From the NCBI GenBank assembly GCA_905250115.1, contig CAJNOI010000063.1, positions 57,554 to 121,553 on the forward strand: a stretch of DNA of 64,000 bases, read 5' to 3'. Shown here piece after piece: positions 1-15,700 of the stretch (position 1 is its first letter; each line of letters begins with the position of its first letter). The position numbers were made by a program, and so were the translations under genes. The notes under the pieces were generated by a model that made no database searches, was not told where the DNA came from, and saw only the letters and a program-made list of their open reading frames with translations. Source of the DNA: Adineta steineri (Eukaryota > Rotifera > Eurotatoria > Adinetida > Adinetidae).

Positions 1-42
1 GGACAAACATTACAAATTAGTGGTGGTGCTCAAATGACCTAA
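1..42 (+). CDS. Last exon of a forward gene, possibly a short-chain dehydrogenase (partial)
   Basis: The window opens in an open frame reading GQTLQISGGAQMT and then a TAA stop at 40-42. A glycine pair about ten residues before the end, after an aliphatic stretch, resembles the C-terminal 'GxxxxVDGG' signature of short-chain dehydrogenases/reductases. Only 13 residues are visible, so both family and exon status are tentative. It ends about 730 bases before the convergent UBR4 gene. Confidence 0.35.
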   Translation, partial: GQTLQISGGAQMT

Positions 43-770
43 ACATCATTACATGATTGACTATTTATATTGTTGCATGTTTTATTGACAATTTTGAATG
101 TCATTAATTTAGTCGATTTTTTTTTAGATTAATAAAAGAATTTTTATAGCTTTCTAATAGTGAACTAAGATAATAATAAAAGTATTTTGTCATTGCAATT
201 TGAAGTTATTATAATTGAGTTAAACAAATTAATAAAAACAAGAATAATGACTGGTAAAACTAACCTCACTGACCGACGAAGAGAAAAACATGTCTATAAT
301 CCTAATATATTCTGACAGTTTTCATTAAACTCATTCCTTTATCCAAAATCATATCACACACAGGTATGAAAAGCAATGTCAATTTAACTCCCACAGTCAT
401 ATGTACATCAGTTTATGTATTGTAAATATCAATGACATTATATAATCGATTTGAAAATTATTCTGTTAGTATTTAACTGAATGAGAAAACAAAATAGTGA
501 AGAATAGCCCATGTCATGTTTATTTGTATGAATATGCATTTAGGATATACATCAGAGAGCGGTGTAGAAAAAAAAAGAAAAGAAAAAAGGTAATCACACG
601 TTTTTTATTTTTTGAGTTTGAAAAAAACACACAAACAAGAGAGAAAAAAAAGTAAACTTAAAATATCGAAGACGGAAAGAAAAAGTAAATTAGCAAGCTC
701 AAGCATGAATAATAGCTGCACATATCAGAGAGAGAGAAAAGAAAAGAAGAGAAGAGAAGAGAGAGTTTAT
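43..770. other. Intergenic region between two convergent genes
   Basis: No coding signal is seen on either strand. It should hold the 3' UTRs of the upstream forward gene and of UBR4. A purine-rich low-complexity tract (GA/GAAAA repeats) occupies about 729-766, directly after the UBR4 stop codon. Confidence 0.6.
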
Positions 771-3700
771 TTATGGTAATGTATTCATAACATCTTGTAT
801 CCATTGTTCAGACAATTGTTTACAATCTAATGCATTAAATAATGTTTCAAATGTTTGACTTGAAAGTAAATCTTGTTCAAAATGTTTTAAGATTTTTGTA
901 CATGCTTCCATAATAAACGCATCATTATTACGAAGAAATTGCGCTAATTGTTGATTGTATGGTGTAGTTGATATCGTATCAAGACGCTATAAGATAAAAA
1001 TATTTAAGATAAAAAACAACAAAATATTAATTATAGTTTTACCGGTTTTAACATATGAACAAAGAATGCATTGACAAGTCCGAAAAAGATAAGAGATGTT
1101 TTATAGATTGCAAATGGTTTTAATGCTTTTGAAGCAATTCTAAATATAAGAAAATATAAAAAAGAATTTTAATTTATAAATATGAATTACTTTGTACGAT
1201 CATTTGGTGTATGAGTTGATCGAATATGTGCAGTAAGAAGAAGTTTTTGAAGAAAAGTAAGACGATTCTTTTCCCAATCGGATGGTTTCATTATAATTAA
1301 TGCTAATGTTGTCATGAAAAATGGGCCATCAACTTCAAATGCTTCATTTAATGTCGAATCAGGACGACTAAGAAAATTTTGTAATAATTTCTCTTCACGT
1401 TCAATTTGTCGACTTCTATAAAAATATAAAAAATAAATTAGGATAAAGAAAAAAAAACTTCTTTTTATCTTACGTTGTTAAAACATAAAGAATTGCGTGC
1501 ATTTCATATGGAATTAAACGTATATTTGATTCTCGTCCACCGCCACCTGTATCTTCACTAAATGATTGTACATCAGCAAAACGAATTAAGAGAAGTTTTA
1601 TATCATGAAGTGATAATGTTGGTGATGTTTCACGAACACCTGTTGCTTCAATTATATTGGTATCATATCTAAATTAATAAGAAATATTTATTTATAATTT
1701 TTAGCTTCTCATCTCTTTGTTATGAATCTATATGTATTAGAAATCAAGGGTTTAGTTTTTGATCTTTCTGATTAAATAAAAGTTTCATATTTTTTACGTC
1801 CAAAACTAACAAAATCTAAAAAGTTGAATCTACGTATATTTCAACTAGTAAACTGCAGAATCGAAAGAGTCAACTCCGATTCCAACTCTGGCACTGACTC
1901 CGAGTAGAGCCCATCATATCCACACTTTTTTGAACCCGAACCCAACCAGGACCCGTTCGATAAACCTTTTTTAGACCCGAACCCAGTGGGCTCTAACTCC
2001 GAGAAACTCCGAATTTTTTTTTATAGTTTAACGACATCTAAATCATAAATGAACTATATGAAACTAACTCCCGTCATTATTTATTGTAAATCTAACATAA
2101 ATTTTCCCCTTTTTAAAACTATCGAGAATTACAACTATAGTTCAAACCTTGCAAGTGCCGTTGTAAATTGTGTTTCAGCTACATCAGGTCCCCATAACGG
2201 CAATAAACCATTACAACGTGTATTTGCATTTTGTAATAATGCTGATTCCCATTCATCTCTTGATCGTGCTTGTTTAATAGCTGATGTATGACATTCAATA
2301 TGTATAATATTAAAATGTGTTACAGTTGCATAACCAGATGTTTTACGTGTTTTACCTTCGAATGGTTCAATATCGACTTTTTTCGTAAATGTATAAATAG
2401 CTAAAACTTTATTTGGAAAATATTTATAACCTTCTCGACAAATACAACAAACATGTCCAGTTTCTTCAGTTAAATCAACATTAGCAGCTGCTACTGGTAT
2501 TTTCGATGCTGTTGCAGATGATTCCGATACACTTTTATTTCGTGTTTTTATTAAATTTAATTCACGCATTTTTCTATCACGTGCTTCTTGTGCTAAACGT
2601 TTCTTTTCTGTACGTGTTTGATTTCTAACATCATCAATTTTCTTTGCAACTTGTTCATTTTCAGTCAATGAATGTAAAAGATCTTCAGCTAAAACACCAA
2701 CTTTTCCAGCTGTTGTTAATTGTTCAATTTTATGTAAAATTCGTATTAAACTTTGTCCGATTTTCATTTGAATATTTTCATGTCCATATGATAAACCAGT
2801 TAATAAACGTAAAACATATGATAAACTTGGTTTATTTAAAAATTCTTTCCAACTATCTTGATCTTGCATACCTAAATATGTTTTAACTTGTGGAGAATTT
2901 GTTTCAATATAATTTATACATTGATCAATAATACCATTTGATTCATTGACAAGATCACGAAATTCTTTACCATAAATAGATTTTTTATCTAAATGTTTAC
3001 ATACTTCACAGAAACAATCTAAATGTAATTGACTATCATTATCATTTGATGGTGATGATGTTGCTGTTGATACTTGTTCAAGATCAAATCGATCAAATTC
3101 AAGATAAGATTTAAAATAATCAAGTAATGTTTGCATTTTTTCTTTATTTCCAAATGATAAATATGGTAAAAGATGAATAAGTGCTTCCATTAAACTTGGA
3201 TGACTTTTAACAAATGATAATTTTATATAATTAAGTAATGAACGTAATTGTTCAATATCACCTAAAATGAATTAATAAGATACTAAATACATATACTGAT
3301 TAATCTTACATTTAGTTTAGGAAATAGATCGAAGTGTGTCATTTATGTGAGGAGAAAAAGCGTAAGTCTTAGGATTCGAGAGAGAGCGATAGATGGAAAA
3401 AGAAAATCAATCCGAAAGACATATCGTATTATCCATAATTGTAGAAGATCCTGATGAATTTCTTTGCACTGGAAATAAGTTTTCGATTATTTTACTTCGG
3501 ATAGAATTAGATATTTCAATCATGTCTCTGGAAGTATAGAGGCAAAGAATTATCGATTAAATTACAGCGTTTTACTCAAGTTTCTTTCTCGGGTGTACCA
3601 ATCGAAATATCGGGTGGGCACTGCCTACTCAGCCAACGCACCATATAAAGCACTGTTAAATTATGCGATGTATGATTTTTTCGTTAATAGAAAATTCATA

Positions 3701-6700
3701 TAAGGAAATCATACAACAAAATGTTATACAAGAATTACTATAACTTATATAATATACTAACCTTCGCATGATACGGAAAATTCATTATATTTATCTTGTG
3801 ATAATGTTGTACTAGCTTCATGAAATAATTGATCCATAATATAGAGAAGTTTTTCTGTTAATGATAAAAGTGCTTGATCACGTCCTTGTTCTTCAATTTC
3901 AGTTTTTAATAATAAATTAAGTTTATTTAACATTGATGATATTGCACGTAATCTTGGATCAATTAAACGTTGTCGATTAACTTTAAGTTTAATTGCATAT
4001 TCAAATAATTTTAATAAGATTTGTAATAATGCTTTTCCAGATGACATATCAGAAATAGAATCTAAACGTTTTAACATTGTTTCTAAACCTGAATGTTCAC
4101 TAAGAACATTTGCTAAACGATAAATATCTTCAGGATCATCTTCACCATTTTCACCAGCATTTTTCTTTGTATCAAATGTTTCAATTATATCTTCAGTTGC
4201 ATCACCTAATAAACCACGCATACGATAAATAATATGCATAGGTTCATGTTCATTTTGTGATGAATTAACAATTGGTTGAGCACCTCCAAGAGATGGATCT
4301 CCAGATGAAGGAGTTGTTTGATGAGAATTTATATAAGGTAACCAAACTTTCTTATAAACATCACGAACAGATAAACCTAAATTGATAATTTTATTTGCTA
4401 CAAGTAATTCCATACCATTGTCATCTTCAAGTAATGCAATTAATTCACAATCAGTACAGATTTTATTTTTAATATCACGCATTAATGGACCCATAGCTGG
4501 ATCAGCTGAACTATATGGATTGCCCATCATTCGACCTAAAAATAGAAAGAGAGAAAATTTTCAAATGTTTTGCTTTAATATGATATGTACAGAAACTGAT
4601 TTTTAATTATACATCAACATCCTAGCTGAACTATTTGATCAAGTTCGAAATAGAACTATGAGATAATATATTCAATCATTTAACAGATCGAAATAAATTT
4701 GAACTCGATCTATATTGATTTTTCTTGTATATCCGTTCGCGAATTTTACTAATATGGTAATTGATTTTTACTGTATTTAATGGAATTTATGCTATTTAGA
4801 TTTTCGATAGATGCAAGTATTATATTCAAATAGGAAAAAAACCTTTCTTATATGACTAAGTATTTGTGTCAAATTTACCTTGTAAGAAATCTTCTTGATT
4901 TGGATCTTTTTCAACAACAATAAAGAATTCTTTATTTCCTTGCATAGTTTCTTCTGGATAAATTAAATTACATAAACGTTCAAATATAAACAATGGTGTT
5001 TGCATATCATCTAATTGAAATTTTTCAATTGTATCAATACAAATAATCATAAATTGTCTTGTTTCTTGTTCATTACCACGTGTCATTTGTTCTAATAATT
5101 CTAACATTTTATTTTGTGCTTCATCAATTAATTTTGTTCGTTGTACAATTAATTTTTTTAATGTTAAATAACCATTTAAAACAATTGCGATTAATATTGA
5201 TTTATATTTTTGTTTCAATTCATCTTGTTGAAGAAATAAATATAACAATTCAATTAAACATTTTATTGAATAACCAAATGTTAAATTTGAATTTGATAAA
5301 TTTCGTTCATCTTGTTTATTAATAAGATCAATTTGATTTTCAATTAAGAAAGCAAGTTGTTTGATTATATTAAAATGTTCATCATTTGAAAGTAATAATT
5401 TTAATTGATTATCATTTAATAATAAATCTTTTATTAATTGTACATATTCATATGAATATTTCGATAAATTTTCATTACAAATCATCGGTAAATAATTCAT
5501 TAAAATTTGTATAATAAAAAATTTTTGTTTTTCATTTGTACAAAGTGTTTGAATTAATTTACATGTTAAATAACGTATTGTTGCTGATTGTGAACAAAAT
5601 ATTAATGTTTCTAACCATGAATTATTTATACGTGATGAATTTATTGTTGTTTTATCTTGTATTGTATTAAAATCATGATATGTTATTTGTTTTGATAAGA
5701 ATTTTTCAATATCAATTGAAACTAATTTTGTATTATTATTATTATTTGTTGTTGTTGTTGTTGTATTTATTGGTTTTGATAAATGTAATAACATTCTTAA
5801 ACAAGGTAATGTTATTATTTCAAGTATTTGTGGTGTTGATAAACGTAATGAATGAAGAAATAATTTAACAATACAACGTAATTTATTTTCCCAACATAAA
5901 TCTTGATCATCTTGATTTGAACGTTGAATAAGTGAATAAAGTACTAATAAATCATAATTAATTAATGATGATGATAAGAATATTTTTTGTTGAAATATTG
6001 TTTCGATTTTAAGACATATTTTTGTTGTTATATAATCTGTTAATTGTGAATTATCACGTGTTAAATAACAGAATAATAAACGTACATCATGACGTATTTG
6101 TTGATTTGTATAACGTATATTATTTAATAATAATTCATCAATTAATGGAATATTATTTGTTATGGATTGTTTTAAACGATTTGATGATGAAGCAAATGCA
6201 CGTAAAAGAAGTATACAATGAGATATAGTTGATAATGTACAACCATAACAATTATGTGATGTTGAAAATGTATTTATTGTTGTTGTTGATGATGATGATA
6301 GATTTGAATGACGTTGATCATATGTATAAAGTTCTTTACGTGCACATATTATTTTTTGAATATATTTACCAAGTTCATCATAAGTTTGACGACATTCTGT
6401 ATTATATTTTGGTGCTATTTGTTGAACAATACGATTAATACCATTAAGATTATTTGTTGAAGTTAATGTTACAGTTGGAGTTGGAACAGTAGGTGTTTGT
6501 TGTTGTTGTTCATTTGTATCACCGGTTGTTGTTGTAGTTGTTGAGGGTGTGGGTGTAGTTGTTGGTAATGATGGAATAACAGGAGATCCTTGATCATCCG
6601 AAGTTAATTTTGTTAATAGAAATTCTAGTATAGGTTTTTGATTAATTAATTGACGATATATTTTATCAGTTTTTTCTAATAATTGACTGATATTTGTAAT

Positions 6701-9700
6701 AGTTTTAGCACGATCTTCATCCGATTCAATTGGTTCAACATAATTAACTTGTTTAGCAGTAAAAATAAAGTCAAATTTACAATATTTGCAATAACCACAT
6801 GAATTACATAAAAATGGATCACGTTCATCATAATTTATTGATCGACATTTATGACACTAAAGAAGCGATTAGCATAAATCAAATTTTTCTTTTCGAAAAT
6901 AAAAGCAAACTTTTGTGAATAGTTATCTCTAAAGTGCTAGAATCAATTTTATTCATGCGCGGTGCAAAGTGTGTTTCTTAGGAGAAGCAATTTACATATA
7001 TCGTAGTGGCAGTGCACTACTCATAACTCAAATCATCGTACTTTTTGCTATCACATGCTGCCTCTTGAAGTGCTAGTGTGCTCATCATAATAACTGAAGT
7101 CATAAGGTTAGATTAAATATACTCAGAATAAAATCTTAATATGTTTAGTTTAGTGGTGTAACCAGAAAGTTGAGGTTAATGGAGCTCAGACCCAAAACTG
7201 TCTAGTCTTTTGGATTTTTTGATTGACAAGTTCAGTAACTAAAAAATCCGGGTGATAGGGTTACGCCACTAGTTTAATTCTATAGAAAATTATGTTTTTT
7301 TTATCTAACCTGAAAAACATTTTCTCCACAATTTGGACAAATTCCTGGTGTTGCTGCAACAGCTGAATTACATCTTGGACATTGTAATGTTGTTGTATCC
7401 GTAACTGTAGGTAAACTAGCAGTTGGTGTTTCAAAAAAATCAACATATTCAATCATTAAATTACAAGCTATAATCGGTATAATAAAATCAACTTTAACTT
7501 CTGTTTGTTGTATATTGGTTAATTTGATTGTTTTAGCTAATAACCATTTACAATTAACACTATTTTTTAAATCAACAATGGATTGTACATGGCGATTATT
7601 ATAATAAAAACGTATGGTTCGGACAGCTTTATTACGTTTAACTTCACTCATTTTAATATGTAATTTTTGTATTGAATATGCTTGAATTAATTTAATAATA
7701 TGTGATTGTGTTGTATAACGTTGATCAAGTTTAATTGTTTGTAATTTAACTTGTTGATATGGTATATCAGGATTATTACAAACTAGACATGGTTCAGTTT
7801 CAAAATAATAACCATTATTTTGTTCAATATCAATTATTGTTGATAAACGACGATAAATCGATGCATTTGGATGATTTAATAATAATTGATTTTCTGTTTT
7901 TAACATTAATTCTAATTTAGGTAGAAATTCATTTGTACGTTTATCATCTTTATTTTTAATTATAATAAATCCTAATAAATCAATATATTGAAATGATTTT
8001 AAACCATAATGTGATATTGTTGACCAAAGATTAATTAATAAATCAAATATATGATCTTGTAATTGTTTATTGGAATTTATATAAAGATTATAGAGAAATG
8101 TATGTGTTAACCAACGAATTGATTGTTGATTATTTTCTAATAAAAATAATCGAATAAAATCTTCTAATAATTTATGTGAGATTATTTTTGAAAATTGTAA
8201 AGCTATTGAACAAACTGAAAGATCATCGGCAGAATCAAATTCATTGGGACGAACTGATTTCGATGTTTTTAATGTACGACTTGATGAGGATGATGATGAT
8301 GTTGCATTTGAAGATGATGAAATTGAATTTATTAATAAATGAAGAATAAATGGTACTAACGAATCATCAACAAGCATAATTAATTGTATAAGAAAATGAA
8401 GAATTGATGAATCATTTTTACAGAATTTTTGCCAATTTGAACAACGTTGAAGACTTATATCTTGACAAGATTTTAAATGATCAACAAGACGCATTAATGT
8501 AACATAAGGAATTTGTGTTGATATTGTTTTACGTTGATCATTATTAATAAATGAAAAACTTTCTTCATAAATTTTTTTGATTTCATTTATATTTGTTGAT
8601 AAAACATGTAAATCACGTAATTTACGATATTTATCACGTGAACCACAAATATACATAAGTAATTTACGAATTTGACGTTTAAGAAATGATGCTTGCGGTA
8701 AAACATAATATTCACATAGACATTTTTGCCAATCAGACGAAAGTAAAAACGGACGTGATTCAGATGTACAATCGAAAACTTTCTTCATCTATGAAATAAA
8801 AGAGAAAAACTTTATTGATTAATTTCCTACTACTAATTTTAACTTACTTGATATGGTAATCTTGTTGCAATTTCAGCTAATAATTCTGGATAAGCTTCAA
8901 AAACATCATTTGCATGATGTTTAGTATATTGTTTATAGAAAAATGGTGATAAATCTGGTAAAACTTGTTGATTTCCTGATTTTAATAGTGTCATCGTTGT
9001 TATTGATGATGATGTTTGTGTATTCGTTGTTGTTGTTAATGTTGTACCACTTGGTGATAAAATTGTTTGTTCATTTAATAAATTTTCATCAATTGGTTGT
9101 TTTACTAAATAATTATAAACAATTTTTAATGCATATAAACAATAATTAACAACATTTGATTCATCTAATTGTTTTGCTGCTGTTAATGATAAATGTATAT
9201 ATTGTTCACGTTCATTAAAACGTACTTTAAGCATAAATGAAACATAAACAGTAAATAATCTTAATAACATTAATTGTATTTCATGTTGTGATGTACGTTT
9301 TATTAAATTTTCATTATTATCTTTAATAAATGTCATTTGTCTTAATAAACTTTTTAATATATAATGAACAAATTGTTGATTATTTTCATCAGATTTCGAA
9401 GCAAATTCAATTGTTAATGTTAATAATAATTGTAAATAAGCAATTGAATTTAAACCATTTAATGTTGAATTATTTAATAAATATTCATCAAGATTATCTA
9501 ATAATTTTTCAACAATTAAATGTTTTAATTCATATAAACGTTGTTCATAAACACTTGAATCAATTGATTCATTAATATTTAATTTTATTGTTGAATTTGA
9601 ATCATTTGATGATGATGATGGTGGAGGTGGTGGTGGTTGTTGTTTAGGTGTTGATGTTGTTTTATTAGTTTGTTCACCACCATCATTTGTTGTTGAACTT

Positions 9701-12700
9701 GATTCCGATACATGACCATCATCACCTTCATATAAACTATTATTATCACTATTTGTTGCTTGAGGATTATCAATAACAGCAGCATTGACCATTAATTCCA
9801 TCATTTGACGCATTTCAACATCATTTTGTATTGGAGGATTTTCATCATCATTATCAACATAATCAATTGCTTGTGGAAGATTTGCTGATGTTGAAGATGT
9901 TGGATCAGGATTTTCTGACATACTTAATGCAAGTGCATATTGTAACATAGCTGTTTCATCATTTGTTGTTGTTGTTGTTGGCGGTGGTGGTGGTGTTGTT
10001 GATAATGATGTTGGAATTGTTGTTGGAGTTATTGTTGTTATAGTTCCAGTTGTTGTTTCTCTCCAACGTGGACGTGTTTGTTCATCAGTTGGATAAATTT
10101 GTGCTGATAATGGCATTGAATGAAATTTATGTTCAGATAAATCTTGTTGATTTAAATCACTTGCTGTTGATAATTTCGATATTAAACGTTGAATTTTTGG
10201 TTGCATACAACGATTTAATGCATTTTTAATTATAAAATTTATTTGATAATCATGATAAGTTAATAAACGTATGTATGATTCAACAATTAAATTCATACAT
10301 ATTTGTGGTTCATTTAATGCTAATGAATGATAAATATCAACAAGAATATGAAGAAGTTTTTTAATTTGTTTTAAATCAATTGTTTTATTATCAATTGATT
10401 CAAGTAATGGATTTGATGGACGTTGATTTAATAGATTAAAAAATATATTTATTAAATATGGAATAAATATTTCCATTGATGCTGATTTTGATATAACATC
10501 TTTTGATTCATTTTGTGTTATATTTAAAAATCGATTTATATTATGTGGACGATGACGTGTAATAGATAATAATGATAAAAGTAAATATTCATATGTATTT
10601 ATATCATTAAATAATTCTAAATAATTTTTTGATGAAAAACATTGAGAAAGAAATGATAATTGTAAACGATCAATATGTTCATAATAATCTAAATCTGATG
10701 ATGATATTGATGAAAAAAATTCTTTTAATAATTGATGAGAATATCGTTGAATTTGTGGTGGTAAAGACATATGAAACATATCAGAAGTAGATTGAACAAT
10801 ATCAGAATTAAGTTTTAAACGATTTTGTTCATCGAAATTATAACGTAAACATAATGAACTTGTTAACACTTGCATACTATATACAAGTAACCTAAAAGAA
10901 AAAGAAAATATTAAGCAATTTTATATAGTGGAGTAGAGACGACGCCAGGAGTTTTGCTTCGAAAGGGTTCAGTCTAGTGGCGTAACCAGAAATTTAAGGA
11001 TGATGGGGCTCAGCCCCAAAACTATCTAGTCTTTTGAAGTTTCTGATTGGCAAGTTCAGTAACTAAAAAATCCGGGTGATAGGGTTAAGCCCCATCTGAC
11101 TCCAGTGTGGTTACATCACTAGTTCAGCCCTCCACCGCCCAGACTTTGACTGAGGAGAGGGAAAAGGGGTCTAGCCCCCGTTCCCTCCTCCTGGCGCCGC
11201 CACTCTTGTTGAGAGTGTGGGCGTCAGTCTGAATGATAGTTAAGTCTGTGGTTATAGATGTATGAGTTGGCTCAGATATGAATATTTCTCTTTCTTCAAA
11301 TACCCACATCCCTTACCTATGGCAGTCCACACCCACTCATCTGAATTATTTTATTACTTAAGTCAATATTTTCAACAGACCTGTCGGTTAATGATAATGT
11401 CGCTAATTCTTTTTCATCATTTGTTTGTCTAAATGAATGTAAATATCCATTAGCTGCTGTTGTTGATATAACTCCTGTATTTGCTGTTGAAGCTAATAGT
11501 GATGCATCAACATCATCAGGCCATTGAAATTCTTCTTTTGTTTTACCATAAACTTTAACATCATCAATAACAGTTATATGATTTGTATCGATAGATTGTG
11601 CAATAAATATATTAAATTTCTTTTCAGCTTGAATTGATTCTTCACGTGTTAAACATAAATCATACCAACGTGGTCCTTGTAAATTATTAATATGTATTGT
11701 ACGTCCAAATAATTCAAAATATTGTGGTGATTTATCTAATGAATATGAACCAATATGTATACGAATACCAGTTATAACCATATTATCTGAATCTTTATTA
11801 ATAACTTCAAGTGTAAAACCACCTGTACGAACATTTGCAATAAACATTCCTGGTGTTGATAAACGTAATTTAAGTTGAGCAACATTATAAACATCAAGTA
11901 AATCTCGGCCACCAAATTCATATTCAGTTAATAGATGACATGTTTCAAAAAAATCTACTGGAAATTTAATTGAATCATTTGATAATTCACTTGTTTGATT
12001 ACTTATTGATGGATTTATTGTTGTTATTGTTTGTTTTCGACGTTTAACAATTGGTTCTTGTTGTTCATCTGTTTCATTATCAGATAATGAATATTGATGA
12101 CTAAGATTTTCATAATCAAAATTATCTTCATTTAAATCTAAATCAATCATTGGAAAATATTTCTTTTTTTGATAAAATTTATTTAACCAATAATTTGTTT
12201 TATCTAATTCAGCTAATAAAATTTTTAAACTACCATCATCAGCTAATAGAATAAATGTTGTTCGCTGATCATATCTTAATGCAACAATATCTTGAATTTT
12301 TGTTGTTTTTATTTGCATTTTTATTTCACTTATACGAACAGATGATGGTGTAAGCATTAAAACAACAGGATTATTTGTCATTTGTGTCATTGTATAAATT
12401 AAACCTGGATGATGTGCAATTTCTGACCATGAACATAATGTATGATATGTTAATGTTGATTTATTACTACCATTTGTTGATGTTGTTGGAGTCATTTTAA
12501 CATCAATTGAACGTATCATTAATAATTTTTCAATATTTGCTTCATCAATAATACCATAGAAATTTTTTCCATGTGCATATGACCAAAATAAAAGTTTTAA
12601 TGTTGACGAAAAATATACGGAGACACCACCACCTAGTAAAATACCATTATTATTTGTTTCAGTAATAGTTTCATGTTTAATATCAAGAGTATTTGTTACA

Positions 12701-15700
12701 TAAAATGAACCATTACGTGCCGATGATGATTCAGATAATTGTTCATAATATATATAACCATTTGAAGCCATAATTAATATATAACAACATTCGATATTAT
12801 TACGTTTTGTATAATAAAATGTACAATCACGTACTTTACCTAAATTAAAATCAGATTTAATTTTCGAATAAATAAAGTAAAGAGAAAGATCAATATTATT
12901 AAAAACTGAATTCGATTGATTCTCTCATTAAAGTGAACTCGAAGTAAATATGCGTATACATCAAAAACTTTCTATCACAGATAAACTATATTCTTCATGA
13001 GAGGCGAAATGAGTAATTCATTGCTATTATCAACTGAGAACAGTGAACTGTAGAGTCCCTTTAAAATCCGACTCCGATTCCAATTTAGCTCAGTCGGAGC
13101 CGGATTTTGCAGCGACTCTGCAGTTCATTAGCTGATATAGTGTAAATATCCATCTGTCTGTATTAAAGAATTCTATTTTGAGATAGTTAACATCAGACTT
13201 TCCACTTGAGTAGCTCAGATTTGAGAACAAGATCATTTATATCCTGTGGAAGTACAGAAGATAACTCATATAGGAATATCGTAGTTACGATTCACTTTAT
13301 TCCAATTTTAATTCGATGAAAATGAAGTTGTTTTTAGAGATCTGTGCAGAATCTTCCCAAACACCAAAAATTTCTTCCCCCGTGCGGGAGCAGACGAGGA
13401 AGATTCTGCATCTCTGGATCTAAGTCAAAATAACAAGTGAATCCTTTCGAAGTCCATACATTCTTTTCTATGAATCTATTTCTATACGACTAACAAGAGA
13501 ATTGATGTAACAATTCGAATAATTTCGATTCTTTAATTACCTGTTGGTAAAATAAAATAATAAATTGGATTAACTGTATCAATACTTAAATCATAAATTT
13601 TAATAAAATCAGCTGTTAATAAAGCTAATTGTGATTGATTTTTATCTGATAACCATTGTGCTCTTATAATATAATTTCCTGTCGAATCTAAATTTGGTTG
13701 TAAAATAATTGTTGGTTCTTTTAATCGTCCATTAATATCAATATTTAATATATGACAATCTTTTAAACCAGTTATACATAAATAATCACTATTTAATTGA
13801 TTTGGTTGCATAGATAAGATTGTAAATGGTATATTAAATGTATTTAATTTATTTAATGTAAATTTTTTCTTTGCTGAATTATCATTTGATACATTATTAA
13901 TCATTGTTGTTGTTTGTTTAAGTAAGGAATTTAATTGTAAAACAGTTATCATAGCTTGTTTACCTTTTTCTTGACTAACAATTAAATGTTGTTTAGTTTG
14001 ATCGGAATTTATTGATGACATTATACACATTCCTTGTCGTCGTATTGAATTTGTACTAAGTAATTGTTTTATTTGTTGGCCATGTTCATTTGTAAATGAT
14101 AATTTAACATGTTCAAATGCATTTTCTTGTGAATGTAATATACCAGTAAATAATTGTTGTTGTTGTTGTTGTTTATTATCATCATTATCGAGAGATAATT
14201 GTTGTTGATTTGATTTTAAAAATTCATTAATTAAATCAAATTTATTTTCAATATTATAAATTTGTTGATATTCATTATTGATATATGGTTGAAGTAATTT
14301 AAATAAACGAAGTGCATTCGATGGTATATGATTACTTTGAATACATGAATGATAATCTTGTTGTTTAGAATTAATTTGACGTATTAAACGACGTTGACGA
14401 TTAGTTAATTTAGTTTTTTTATTCAATGTTGATGATGTTGTTGGTTTTTTAATTTTCTTCCTTTTTAATAAAGATGTGGGTGTTAATGGTTGAAAATTGG
14501 TTGTATTGGAACGTTTAGCTAATGCTTGACATGAACCATCATCTTTAGCACCACAATCACAAAAAAATGAACCATATTTTGCATAGGATATATCATGATC
14601 TTTATGACATACATTTGCACATATTTGACATATACCAACACGATCAACCATTTTACATGTATGACAATGATACCAATGTTGATTAGCATATTCTTTTTTT
14701 GTTGTTGTAAATGTACATAATTTATTTGGATCATAATTTGCTGAATTTGTTGAAGAAATAAATGTTTTTTTGGAATCAAATGATATATCTTCATCATCTT
14801 GAGAATCATTATCATCATCTTCGGATTCATCACTTTTAAATGGTGATTTTAATGATGAAGAATCAGGTGTAGATAGATGTTTTAATGCAATTAAAATATC
14901 ATTGATATAGGCAAGTAAATAAACACTTGCTTCCAGAATATTTGAATGGAAAAAAGAAAGAGATTGATTAGATGTTGATACAATCGATGAAAGGAACGAT
15001 GGTGGTGTAGAACTAAAAAATAATATTTTAAGGAATTAAAAAAAAAGAGATTAAAAATAAATCTTACTCTTTATTATCTTCTACAAGTGCATCAGCACAA
15101 AATTCTAACCAAATAGCTGCTGCTTGAAATAAATATGTATGTCCATTTCCTGAACCATGTCCAGCTAAAATAACTAATAATTGAATAATTTGTGAAAATC
15201 CTAATGCATATTTATTTGGTTTTAATAATTCATTTCCTAATTGTATTAGAACAGATAAAATCGAAAGTGAAACTTCTTCACTAATCATATTTGTTCCATC
15301 ATCATTTTTTTTTATTAAATATTTAATAAATGTTTCTAATATATGTTTACATTGCTCAGGTGTATAGATTTGATTATTATTATCAATATTTTGTGGTAAA
15401 ACAAGTTTAGCTAACCATTGTGATAATTGTTCATTTGTTAAATCAGCAATACGATTTAAACTTTGAATTGCTAATTGAAATTGATTTGAATATGAAAATA
15501 TTTTATTGAATAACATTAACATTCTTGCAAATATTGTTATTGATAAATTTTCTTTTGATGTTAAATAAAGTAAATCAAATAATGTATATGGCGATAAACA
15601 ATTTTGAAATATATTAACTTGAAATTGTTCATCAAGATATTTAATTAAATCATGATAAATATCTTCTGTTATAATATCATTTGGAAAGTTTTTATTAAAT

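Noticed and set aside
1140-1197. Donor at 1197 for the third-last UBR4 exon junction
   Set aside because: It would put a stop in the next exon. The donor before 1191 (ACAAA|GTAATT) restores the frame and the family sequence.
2133-2147. In-frame stop just before the UBR4 intron at 1669-2147, suggesting a truncated ligase
   Set aside because: A good donor (AAG|GTTTGA) lies upstream of the stop. Using it joins CTTGCAAG to ATATGATACC and keeps the UBR4-like sequence in phase.
5059-6438. Several forward open frames opposite the long UBR4 exon
   Set aside because: Their Leu/Val/Ile/Tyr-rich translations are the antisense of Asn/Gln/Leu-rich coding sequence. They lack splice context and known motifs.
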